A stretch of DNA of 47,616 bases from Methanobacteriota archaeon. Its GTDB lineage: Archaea > Thermoplasmatota > Poseidoniia > Poseidoniales > Poseidoniaceae. The notes beneath the pieces were generated by a model. The model was not told the DNA's origin. It saw nothing but the letters and a program-made list of their open reading frames with translations, and did not search any database. Below, piece by piece: positions 31,503 to 39,710 of this stretch (position 1 is its first letter; every line of letters begins with the position of its first letter). Both the position numbers and the translations under genes were made by a program. Where the stretch lies: contig PAZU01000011.1 of assembly GCA_002715725.1 (NCBI GenBank), forward strand, positions 32,963 to 80,578. Direction: 5' to 3'.

Positions 31503-32297
31503 ATGGCTGACCCAAAAGTATGCGTTGCTCTCGACGGCACAACTGTCGAAGAAATGACTGACGAAGCTGCACGCGCGAACTTAGCCGGCGCCGACATGGT
31601 CGAAGTTAGATTTGATAGACTGTACCTAGTCAAGCCCGACCCTACTATTTCTGACGAAGAAGAAGGCGAGAAACCAGTATTGCCTCCTGAGAATGATTGG
31701 GAGACTGTTGACATGTCCGAAGTTGATGTTGATGCATCGATTGCTGCTCTAAAGGAAGGTCTTCCTTTGCCGGTAGTTTTCACCGCAAGACCCGTCTCAG
31801 AAGGTGGATTCTTCCCAGGAGTAGAATCTGAGAGAATCGAAATACTTCAGAAAGCAATCGATTCCAAGGTATCTTGGATTGACCTAGAATTATCCATAGA
31901 GGATTCGACTAGAAAGTCCCTTCAAGACTCAGCAAATGCCAACGGATGCCAAATTATTGCATCATCTCACGACATCAATGGAACCCCAGACGCAGAATCA
32001 ATTGTTGCACTAGTCCGAGATAATCAAGGAGCAGGAGATATTGTCAAATTCTGCGGTACTGCAAACAATCACGGTGATGCACTGCAAATCGTTGAAGCGG
32101 CTACTGAACTGACCGGAGAAGGTCTGAGCCATAGCCTAATGTCAGTAAACAGTGGAGGAGATTGGGCTAGAATTCATGCTCCAATGCTGGATCAAAGCCT
32201 AGTTTATGCAACCATGAAAAATGAATTCAGAATCTCAGATAAAGGCCTAGTAAATGTTCGCGACCTAAGAGATGCCTGGTCTCTACTAGAATACTAA
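31503..32297 (+). CDS. aroD: 3-Dehydroquinate dehydratase, type I
   Basis: This 264-residue class I dehydroquinase makes 3-dehydroshikimate through a Schiff base, step three of the shikimate pathway. The catalytic Lys is K182 in DIVKFCGTANN, the general base His is H156 in SSHDING, and VEVRFD at 33-38 is the substrate-binding strand. PVVFTARPVSEGG matches the family's TxRxxxEGG. Compared with other type I enzymes there is an acidic insert after the second strand (about 45-75: PDPTISDEEEGEKPVLPPEN). Its TAA shares four bases with the stop of the convergent membrane gene (CTAA). A partial aroA lies at the start of the window, showing dispersed shikimate genes. Confidence 0.92.
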   Translation: MADPKVCVALDGTTVEEMTDEAARANLAGADMVEVRFDRLYLVKPDPTISDEEEGEKPVLPPENDWETVDMSEVDVDASIAALKEGLPLPVVFTARPVSEGGFFPGVESERIEILQKAIDSKVSWIDLELSIEDSTRKSLQDSANANGCQIIASSHDINGTPDAESIVALVRDNQGAGDIVKFCGTANNHGDALQIVEAATELTGEGLSHSLMSVNSGGDWARIHAPMLDQSLVYATMKNEFRISDKGLVNVRDLRDAWSLLEY

Positions 32298-33286
32298 TCT
32301 GGCTGTTTTTGCTCAAGAGAAGGAACCATGCCTTTCTGTAATTGTTGATTCTCATTAGTTAGACTCAACCCCGAATTCATGTAACGCTTGTTCATGACGA
32401 TTGGGACTACTAAAATGCCCATCATTAAACCACAGCACACTAATGAAACTGTCCAATTAGGTAGGACTGTCGACCTTGGTTCTGAAACAACCGAAACATA
32501 GGCTACAATCTCTGTTTCTGGATTTGCATCATAGCGGTGTGAATTGTTTGTATTGTCGACTACGATGTTGAAATACTGGTTTGTTTCATCGCCAAACAAA
32601 CCACTACTAACCTCTGGACCATCTAAGGATACAGAAAATGAAACCTCTTTGATATCTTCATATTGATGTGAATCTCTGAATGAATGCCAACCGACAACAG
32701 TAAAACTTCGCCATTCTGGAGGAACGTCGCTAGTTGGATCATCATCGTCCCTATGCTCTTTCAGCCCCCATGCGCCATGCGCTACATCGTAAGCTTGGGT
32801 ATAACGGTCATACTGTGAAGTAGTCATCAAGTAGACATCTGCAGATGGGTCAAACGAATTGTTTCCTGTCTCTATTGTGACACAAATCGTTGTACGTCTT
32901 TCGTGATCAAGATTAACACGCAGAGTCCCCACTGCGTCATTTCCAATCGCCATCATGGTTGTGAAATCTTCTCGTAACAATCTCAAATCATGATTCGGCT
33001 CCCAGGTCATCCAATCTTCCTCGGGCCCATCATAATCCTCCATCACTTCTGCTTGACCCTGATCTTGCCCTCTGCGGTTGCCTCTTTCTTCAAACTCGAA
33101 ATCGTAATCGTAGACATTAGGAACCTTAGCTAGTCTTTCCACAGTCTGATTCCAACTAGGAGTTACAAATTTTCCGTTGTCGCAATTTGATTCAGCAGAA
33201 ACAGTCCCAACTGAAGGTAATGCCGAAGGCGCGACCATCGGAAGAAAGAAAATTGTTAGAACAATAAGATTCAGCCTCAGGCCCAT
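32294..33286 (-). CDS. Secreted membrane-anchored protein of unknown function
   Basis: A 330-residue protein with an N-terminal signal peptide (LNLIVLTIFFLPMVAPSALPSVGTVSAES), an extracellular beta-rich region with many Asp and Glu, and a membrane segment near the C-terminus (VSLVCCGLMMGILVVPIVM) followed by a basic, cytoplasmic tail. No catalytic motif is recognised. It lies 55 bases after the large PKD metalloprotease on the same strand and may share its transcript. Its ribosome binding site (GGGGGGTG, four bases from the ATG) lies in the arm of a hairpin at 33291-33309, suggesting translational control. Confidence 0.6.
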   Translation of the reverse strand: MGLRLNLIVLTIFFLPMVAPSALPSVGTVSAESNCDNGKFVTPSWNQTVERLAKVPNVYDYDFEFEERGNRRGQDQGQAEVMEDYDGPEEDWMTWEPNHDLRLLREDFTTMMAIGNDAVGTLRVNLDHERRTTICVTIETGNNSFDPSADVYLMTTSQYDRYTQAYDVAHGAWGLKEHRDDDDPTSDVPPEWRSFTVVGWHSFRDSHQYEDIKEVSFSVSLDGPEVSSGLFGDETNQYFNIVVDNTNNSHRYDANPETEIVAYVSVVSEPRSTVLPNWTVSLVCCGLMMGILVVPIVMNKRYMNSGLSLTNENQQLQKGMVPSLEQKQPD

Positions 33287-33290
33287 TTGA

Positions 33291-33309
33291 CACCCCCCTA
33301 TGGGGGGTG
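33291..33309 (-). repeat. Perfect hairpin hiding a ribosome binding site
   Basis: CACCCCCC and GGGGGGTG are perfectly complementary over eight bases around a three-base loop. Read on the minus strand, the 3' arm is the G-rich ribosome binding site of the gene starting at 33286. A second C tract (ACCCCCTA) lies a few bases upstream at about 33318-33326 and could pair with the same G run, giving two mutually exclusive folds. The core CCCCATAGGGG also occurs at 6523-6533. Confidence 0.55.
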
Positions 33310-33341
33310 ATACACTCCTAGGGGGTTAATCGGTTTTCCCT

Positions 33342-36300
33342 TCAACGTCTTCGGCGAAGAGGCCTTACATAGCCAGAAGCGCCACTTCGACGTTCATCTT
33401 TCGAAAGTATACCTGGTGCAGGAGGAGGATTATGTTGATCCATACCCAATACACCGCCATATGACTGCACTTCATCGACATCATATGTCGCAGCAGCTTG
33501 CTCTGCTTCTTCTTCAATCTCGGTTGGACTTCGCATAACAGCCCATCCAAGAATTAGAACAGCAACGATTAGAGCGAGAACCAAGAATGATTCACCACTA
33601 GCATCAACCAACCATTCTTGCCAATCTTGAAGTGAGAAATCCGACAAACTTGGGTCAGCTACTTTTTCAGCCAAAATTGTGACTTCTGTTTCTTTGTAAA
33701 TGCATACACCCATACCATCGCAAACTGAAACTTTGACTGTCTTAATTCCAACATCATCCCAACTAGCAGCGACTCTAATTCCATCTGCTCCGGAAGGGGT
33801 AATCCAGTCGTCTGTTGCATCACCATTTCCATCTGAATCGAAATCTAGGTCGCTTTCCCATAAGACAACGATGTTAGAGGAGATTCTTTCGTCCCTATCA
33901 GTATGCAATCCATCATTTACATCCAAATCTCGCCAAACGACGTACTCTGAGAGGTCTTCAGCATCCGAAATGTTAGCATCTAGAACCACAGACTCTCCGA
34001 CATAAATCGTTTCAGTAATATCAAATTCACCAATCACTGGGATTTCATTTACAACGATGTTGAATGTAGCTCTAGTGACGTCTCCTGTAAGATAAGAATC
34101 TCTGACCGTTAGTGATACTTTGTAGGTCCCAGGTCTATCGAATGCATGCCAAGGCATCGGCTCATGAGAAATCGGAGTTGCATCTCCGAAATCCCAAGAA
34201 TACTCAACGATTCCATTCCAATCCGAATGATTCGATTCTAATGGGACAAATCTACCCTCGTAGGCCCTATCACCGTCTCTGGTGCCTATGGAATCAAAAT
34301 ACAGCATTTGCCCAGGAGTGGTGACTACATTTCCATCGTCATCGAATGTATGTGAATAATCGAATGATGCGCCTTCAGCGATTGGTGTTGTAGTAGTCAC
34401 CAAATCTCCATTATACCAAACGTCAAAGATTTTAACAGAAACTATTGGCTTAGGATTTTGAATTCTTATTGTCAAAGTCCTAGCCTCACTTTCCATTCCA
34501 TTTTCATCTATCACAATCAATGTGACTGAATGTTCGCCGGGTGTTGAGAAATTGTGAATAACTAGAGAATCGTTAGATGTAGTGCCATCTGAAAAGGTCC
34601 ACATGAATTCAAGATCGCTAGAATCTCCTACTTGCCCATCAGGGTCGTAACTTGTTCGTCCATTGAAGGTGTAAGGAACATCAACTTGACCGTCCTGAAC
34701 TCTGAAATCAATTATCGGACTACCTGCTGAACCCGAATCTCTCACATCAAATTGTGCAACCGGTAATTGATTTAGAACTTGAACCATGACTTGGGCGATA
34801 GATTGTGCTCCATCATCATCAGTGACTGTCAGATTAACATATTTGACCCCTGGAGTAGACCATGCCACCATAGGATTTTGTTCAGTCGATAAGAAATCTA
34901 CGAACAAATTGGTTCTATCGACTACGCCACCATCAAGGTTGACGCCTTCTACGAAATCCCAATTCCAACCAACTAATTCTCCATCCACATCATCGAATAT
35001 ATCTGGAAGCATTGTTGCTGTGAAAGTCTCAGTGATGATAGTATCAGAGTAAATCTGTCCTGGAGCCCTGTTGTTAACAATAATATCAATGAAGGATGAA
35101 GCCACATTGACTCCATCACTTACTGTAAGAGTTAGATTGTAAACAGTAACTGCAGTGAGGCCATCTTCCCACAGATGGTACGCTCGAGAAACTCCTTTAC
35201 CACCTTCAATATCACCGTCGCCCCAATCCCAAGTAAACACCAAATGGCTTATTGGAACGTTGTCTGTAGTTCTTTCAGCACTAAACTGAATGATTTGACC
35301 AGTTAGAATAGATAGATTGTCTGTAATTATTTGACCATTTACTGAAATAACTGGATTTGGTAGAGAATCATCAGTCACATTGATTGAAGTTATATCTGAA
35401 TCCGACCAAGTACCTCCCTGATCTAAAATCTTCAAGGAGACATTGTACTGACCAACCTCAAGATATGGTCTAACTGGACTTTTTAGCGAGGAAGTGTTTC
35501 CATCTCCAAAGTCCCATGCATAAGCTACTGGGTCATCCAAATACGGTAATGTATTGTTTGCAAGAGAAAGGCCCCAAGCATCGAATCCGTTTCCAACGAA
35601 TAATACATTATCCCAAGTCTGAACTTCAACTGGTTCTACACTTGAGTTAGCAACAGGCTCCATGTTATCAAGGAACTGAGCGCCAGTTTGGGTTGTGTCA
35701 ATAACATCTCCCAGCATGTCTTTCATAGTAAGGTGGAAAGTATGTACTTCACTAGTTTTGGCAGTGTACCAGAATGTTGTGGGGACATTTACTCCGCCAC
35801 CGGCTTGTACTCTAGTTTCCAATGTGTCCAATACAACTCCTGATGCATTCTTAACTTCCACTAAAACATCTAAATCTTCAAAGAAAGCATTCGAGAGAAC
35901 ATTGAATTCGATTTCTGCTGTATCAATCTTTGAGTCCCCATCTCTATCTGCAAGAACGGTAGAATTCATACTTAGTGAAGCAGGAGAAGTAATTCTAGCC
36001 GCTTCGACATCGATGACTGCTTGTGGATAGGAACTACCACAAGATGTGTAATCACAATCTCCTTGATTTGATGCAAACCAAGTGATTGCCCAAATTTCAT
36101 CGGTAATATTACCAAAGCCAGGAACTAATGCAGTTCCAACCGCACCGTTGAAATTAATATCAGAACGTGTATAAATTCCATCAGCAGAAGCCCTGCTCAT
36201 AATTACACCATCCATTCCAGGAACATCCCCAGTAAATCTCATTGTAAGAGGTGCTGGTGCTGCTGAGCCTGGTGTGAATTTGAATACTTGAACACCCCAC

Positions 36301-37520
36301 CCTTCGACGGAATTGCCTGTCGAAGACCATGGACCTAACCAATTGCTATTGGTGTCTACGGGCTGTATTCTACAGAATTCGCTCGAACCGCATGCGGGAG
36401 TCAAGAAGAGGTTTGACATGCCATATATCCCTTGATCACTGTCTAGTGTAGCAGCAATAGTGAAATTGGTATAGATATCAATGAAATCTCTACCAATCAC
36501 TCCGGGAGTTGCACCTATCGGATTGCGAGCTAAATCTTCGATACCTGCAGCACCTGTTGATGAATCTTGAGCAAGTTTACGAATCGCAGGTCCGCCTCCT
36601 AAGTGGTCTGCTAAGTAAAGAAGGAAGATGAATCCGCCACCGTAATCTGCTGTTCTCTGATTCCACCATCGTACAGAATAATGACTAGCTGTTGTCCATG
36701 CGTTAACGTGTCCATACAATGTAGAAGAACCTCCAAAACAAAGGAATGCTGCCATATCTGCTGCACCTTCATCAATCCACAAATTCTCATATGGATCGAG
36801 TGCATTGTGCATTAAGTGTTGTAATTCGTGAGCTAAGATTACCTTAGACCAGGTGAGAGGTGCGTCATCAATATCGATGAAAATGGCTTCACGAGAAGCA
36901 GACATTCCCGGAGAGAAATATCCTCCGATATTGTATGCACCATCGATTGCATAGATGATTACTTCAATCTGGCAGTTATTATCGACATCAGGAGCGGCAA
37001 TTCCTCTACCATCGAAGTAATCTTTTCCGAAGTATGTCATCAATGTAGGATAGACTGTGCTATCCCAGGTACTTGCCCAGTTGTTCAAAACAGTAGAAGA
37101 AAGAGTTCTTCCGCTTTGAACCATGAATGCTGCGGTTGAGGTGGTTTTCTCAACTGTAACATCAATTGAACCACCAGATGTTGGTACAGTTGCAGTATCA
37201 CCTTCGTTGTATGGAGTACAAGCACGGCCACTAGTCATTGACTGCGGAGATGTTGCAATATCGACTCCCGGCATTCCATGGTCAATCCATGTATTTTTCA
37301 TCATGCGTGTAGCGCTGTATAGGGCTTCATCGCTATCAGGCAGCATGTAAGGATGAGAATCTGAAGGTACAAAATTATCCAAATCTGCGAACACAGGAGT
37401 GAATTCAAATGACTGATTTTCCGAACTTTCTACCGGGTCCGCGGAAGCAAGAGGAGACATGATGGAAACTAGGAAAATAAGGAGTAAAGAGCATGCGCGA
37501 GTAGAGCATCGTTCGGACAT
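33342..37520 (-). CDS. Large secreted zinc metalloprotease with PKD domains
   Basis: A 1392-residue secreted protein. After the signal peptide (CSLLLIFLVSIMSPLASA) a metalloprotease domain spans about 60-400, with HELQH at 231-235 and a downstream Glu in NLWIDEGAADMAA; this resembles the M30 (hyicolysin-like) group. A beta-rich region follows, then about five PKD-type domains with patterns such as YAWDFGDG, FTWDWGDG, WNWDF, FMWTFSDG and YSWDFGDA. A membrane segment (FLVLALIVAVLILGWAVM) and a basic tail anchor the C-terminus at the cell surface. The ATG at 37520 has GGAGGTCA about six bases upstream; the frame is open a further 33 bases. It probably digests external protein, fitting a heterotrophic marine archaeon. 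Confidence 0.88.
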   Translation of the reverse strand: MSERCSTRACSLLLIFLVSIMSPLASADPVESSENQSFEFTPVFADLDNFVPSDSHPYMLPDSDEALYSATRMMKNTWIDHGMPGVDIATSPQSMTSGRACTPYNEGDTATVPTSGGSIDVTVEKTTSTAAFMVQSGRTLSSTVLNNWASTWDSTVYPTLMTYFGKDYFDGRGIAAPDVDNNCQIEVIIYAIDGAYNIGGYFSPGMSASREAIFIDIDDAPLTWSKVILAHELQHLMHNALDPYENLWIDEGAADMAAFLCFGGSSTLYGHVNAWTTASHYSVRWWNQRTADYGGGFIFLLYLADHLGGGPAIRKLAQDSSTGAAGIEDLARNPIGATPGVIGRDFIDIYTNFTIAATLDSDQGIYGMSNLFLTPACGSSEFCRIQPVDTNSNWLGPWSSTGNSVEGWGVQVFKFTPGSAAPAPLTMRFTGDVPGMDGVIMSRASADGIYTRSDINFNGAVGTALVPGFGNITDEIWAITWFASNQGDCDYTSCGSSYPQAVIDVEAARITSPASLSMNSTVLADRDGDSKIDTAEIEFNVLSNAFFEDLDVLVEVKNASGVVLDTLETRVQAGGGVNVPTTFWYTAKTSEVHTFHLTMKDMLGDVIDTTQTGAQFLDNMEPVANSSVEPVEVQTWDNVLFVGNGFDAWGLSLANNTLPYLDDPVAYAWDFGDGNTSSLKSPVRPYLEVGQYNVSLKILDQGGTWSDSDITSINVTDDSLPNPVISVNGQIITDNLSILTGQIIQFSAERTTDNVPISHLVFTWDWGDGDIEGGKGVSRAYHLWEDGLTAVTVYNLTLTVSDGVNVASSFIDIIVNNRAPGQIYSDTIITETFTATMLPDIFDDVDGELVGWNWDFVEGVNLDGGVVDRTNLFVDFLSTEQNPMVAWSTPGVKYVNLTVTDDDGAQSIAQVMVQVLNQLPVAQFDVRDSGSAGSPIIDFRVQDGQVDVPYTFNGRTSYDPDGQVGDSSDLEFMWTFSDGTTSNDSLVIHNFSTPGEHSVTLIVIDENGMESEARTLTIRIQNPKPIVSVKIFDVWYNGDLVTTTTPIAEGASFDYSHTFDDDGNVVTTPGQMLYFDSIGTRDGDRAYEGRFVPLESNHSDWNGIVEYSWDFGDATPISHEPMPWHAFDRPGTYKVSLTVRDSYLTGDVTRATFNIVVNEIPVIGEFDITETIYVGESVVLDANISDAEDLSEYVVWRDLDVNDGLHTDRDERISSNIVVLWESDLDFDSDGNGDATDDWITPSGADGIRVAASWDDVGIKTVKVSVCDGMGVCIYKETEVTILAEKVADPSLSDFSLQDWQEWLVDASGESFLVLALIVAVLILGWAVMRSPTEIEEEAEQAAATYDVDEVQSYGGVLGMDQHNPPPAPGILSKDERRSGASGYVRPLRRRR

Positions 37521-37577
37521 TTGTGTGACCTCCATAGAATCGCAGTACTGCATTCCAAATCACCGAGTACAAATGAG

Positions 37578-37588
37578 GTATTTAATAC
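37578..37588. promoter_or_regulatory. Near-palindromic TATA box shared by divergent genes
   Basis: GTATTTAATAC reads almost the same on both strands. It lies about 26 bases before the plus-strand ATG at 37610, which fits a leaderless transcript, and about 60 bases before the minus-strand ATG at 37520, which has a ribosome binding site. One element could serve both secreted-peptidase genes. Confidence 0.45.
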
Positions 37589-37609
37589 TCAGCGAGAGTG
37601 GCATCATCA

Positions 37610-38803
37610 ATGCGCAAGGGATTTGTTGCGATTCTGGCGTTTCTGTTCATTATGCCGTCAACGATTTCTGTGACCGGCCAAGATAGTGAAGAAATGCCCC
37701 TAAATTGCTCATTAAATTTCAATGGAGAGTTAGCAAATGAATCAGTTCATTTCCAAACTGATTTAGGACCAAGAATCCCCGGCTCGTTAGCAAGTTCTGC
37801 TCTACGCGATTCGATTAAGAATAATCTCACAGGATGGCACATTACAGAATCAACCCATCATTCAAATGGCATGACACTAACAAATTTGTTCGCAACATGG
37901 AACAAAGGAGCAGGTTCCAATGTCATACTAGCGGCACACTATGATACCCGACACAAAGGTGACCAAGATTGGAACGAAAGCCGCAGGGGTGACCCTATCG
38001 ACGGTGCTAATGATGGTGCTAGCGGAGTCGCTGTTTTGCTTGAAATCGCAAGACTTATTCCGAACTTAAATTTGACACATGAAGTCACTCTATTCTTCAC
38101 AGATGGTGAAGATCAAGGTGATAATCATTCAACATATGTTTTGGGAGCTAAAGCTTGGGCAGAAAATCTATCGCAAGAGGAGGCAGATAGTATAGAATCA
38201 TTCATTCTAGTCGATATGGTCGGAGATTCATATCTGACTCTACGAAAAACCACACCAGGAAATATGGAATTATGGAATCGGACTGAAGACATAATCAGAT
38301 ACATAGATGATGTATGCCAACTAAACGATTCTTCATACTTCGATTTCGAAAGATTTGATGGGATATATGATGACCATGTTCCCGCACATGAATTAGGTAT
38401 ACCTGCGATAGACATCATCGATACTAGATTTGGAGAGAATGCATCTTTCCTTGGAGGGCATTGGCACACTCATAATGATACTGCTGACAAAGTTAGTGCT
38501 GAATCATTGCAGAAGGTAGGATACATCCTAGAATTAGGCCTTATTGATGGCGCATGGCTAGATGTGCGTGAAACGGAAGTTAGCAAAGACTCAGATGGCG
38601 ATGGAATCGCAGATAACGTAGATTCTTGCCCTCAAATTTCTGGAGATGATACATCTGGTTGCCCACAAGAACCTGCAGAAAAAACCACAATTTCTCAAGA
38701 CGGTGATGATATCACAGTAGGAGTACTACTGGTTCTGTGTATTGTATTGGTATGGAGTAATTTCGCCTGGCTAATTTTCGCGGATAATAGAGGGGAGGGG
38801 TGA
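37610..38803 (+). CDS. Secreted M28-family glutaminyl-cyclase-like protein, membrane-anchored
   Basis: A 397-residue protein with a signal peptide (RKGFVAILAFLFIMPSTISV). LGPRIPGS at 52-59 matches the N-terminal GPRxPGS of glutaminyl cyclases. LAAHYD (H110, D112), GANDGASGVA (D135), FFTDGEDQGD (E167), VDMVGD (D202) and HWHTHNDTADKVS supply the M28 metal ligands and catalytic acids. It may therefore cyclise N-terminal glutamine or act as an aminopeptidase. A calcium-binding type repeat (DSDGDGIADNVDSCP) and a membrane segment near the end follow. The ATG at 37610 is chosen over the upstream GTG because it begins the signal peptide and sits 26 bases from a TATA element. It is divergent from the PKD protease. 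Confidence 0.82.
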   Translation: MRKGFVAILAFLFIMPSTISVTGQDSEEMPLNCSLNFNGELANESVHFQTDLGPRIPGSLASSALRDSIKNNLTGWHITESTHHSNGMTLTNLFATWNKGAGSNVILAAHYDTRHKGDQDWNESRRGDPIDGANDGASGVAVLLEIARLIPNLNLTHEVTLFFTDGEDQGDNHSTYVLGAKAWAENLSQEEADSIESFILVDMVGDSYLTLRKTTPGNMELWNRTEDIIRYIDDVCQLNDSSYFDFERFDGIYDDHVPAHELGIPAIDIIDTRFGENASFLGGHWHTHNDTADKVSAESLQKVGYILELGLIDGAWLDVRETEVSKDSDGDGIADNVDSCPQISGDDTSGCPQEPAEKTTISQDGDDITVGVLLVLCIVLVWSNFAWLIFADNRGEG

Positions 38804-38845
38804 AATCCGCGCACGGCCTCGGGTGAATTAACCGGAGGTGCTAAT

Positions 38846-39709
38846 ATCAGCGACGATAAACAAAATCGGCTTGCAGCATTGCGCCAAAGGGTTCGCTCGA
38901 AGTTAATTGACTCTAGGATTGCTTCTCGTAAGAGAGAACAGCAGGCTGAAGGCGAAATAGTTGTTCAAGCACCACAATTAGAGGAAGTTGGATTTCTTGA
39001 ACTCAATGAACAGGAATTAACAGATGGGGAGAGACGCAGAAGGATTGCTTCTGCCCTAGTTATGATTGGAGCATTGATGGGAATATTATCTGGAACCTTA
39101 ATCTTACAAGGCAACCCATCAGGGTTACTAAATTCATCAATTTTCCAATCGACGGATTCTCTTGACATTCATGGTTTTGTCTTAGATGAAGCTGGAGAAC
39201 CTGTGGCAAATGTTTCTATCGAATTAGTCGACATTGATTCTGGTTCTGCAATAAAGCAAAATATTTTTTCAGATGAAAATGGTCGATATGTAATTGATGC
39301 AGTGTTAGTCCAAGAATACGAATTACATCTAGAGAAAACTGGATACGAAACTGTGATTTTATTGTTCGTTCCAGAACCTATTGGAATTTCACCCATAACT
39401 ATGGTTGCCGGAGATGGGGAGAGAGTAGTTGATGATTACACAAAGACTGAGGGATGGTCCCTAGATAATGCAGTGGCTCTGGCTACATTCGAAGGATTGT
39501 TCACACTAGGCTGTGCCCTAGTCGGTGTTCATGCTTCATTTGAAATCAAGAGAAAGAAGAGATATCGAAGGACTCAGGCCTTGTGTTGGGTCGGCTTATT
39601 TAGTCGAGGAATGATAATTTTCGGACCAACGTTAATTTTGGTTGGTATGATTTTGATTATGTTCAATAAAGAGGATTTCGCAGATCAACAGGTAGAGGAG
39701 GCATTGTGA
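38846..39709 (+). CDS. Membrane protein with carboxypeptidase-regulatory-like domain, probable ATC start
   Basis: About 287 residues. The charged N-terminus includes SDDKQNRLAALRQRVRSK, then a membrane segment (SALVMIGALMGILSGTLI), an external beta-sandwich domain (IHGFVLDEAGEPVANVSIELVDIDSG, then GRYVIDAVLVQEYELHLEKTGYET) of the CarboxypepD regulatory type, and two further membrane segments near the end. In frame there is no ATG or GTG between the previous stop and the first TTG at 38879. A perfect GGAGGTG stands five bases before an ATC at 38846, and reading from it gives a natural cytoplasmic N-terminus. A sequencing error (ATG to ATC) is the alternative. It ends two bases before tmk, and the two are likely cotranscribed. 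Confidence 0.68.
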   Translation: MSDDKQNRLAALRQRVRSKLIDSRIASRKREQQAEGEIVVQAPQLEEVGFLELNEQELTDGERRRRIASALVMIGALMGILSGTLILQGNPSGLLNSSIFQSTDSLDIHGFVLDEAGEPVANVSIELVDIDSGSAIKQNIFSDENGRYVIDAVLVQEYELHLEKTGYETVILLFVPEPIGISPITMVAGDGERVVDDYTKTEGWSLDNAVALATFEGLFTLGCALVGVHASFEIKRKKRYRRTQALCWVGLFSRGMIIFGPTLILVGMILIMFNKEDFADQQVEEAL

Positions 39710-39710
39710 A

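Noticed and set aside
31295..31783. Minus-strand open frame across the gyrB-aroD gap
   Set aside because: Two thirds of it is antisense to aroD, and the rest lacks a start signal or conserved pattern.
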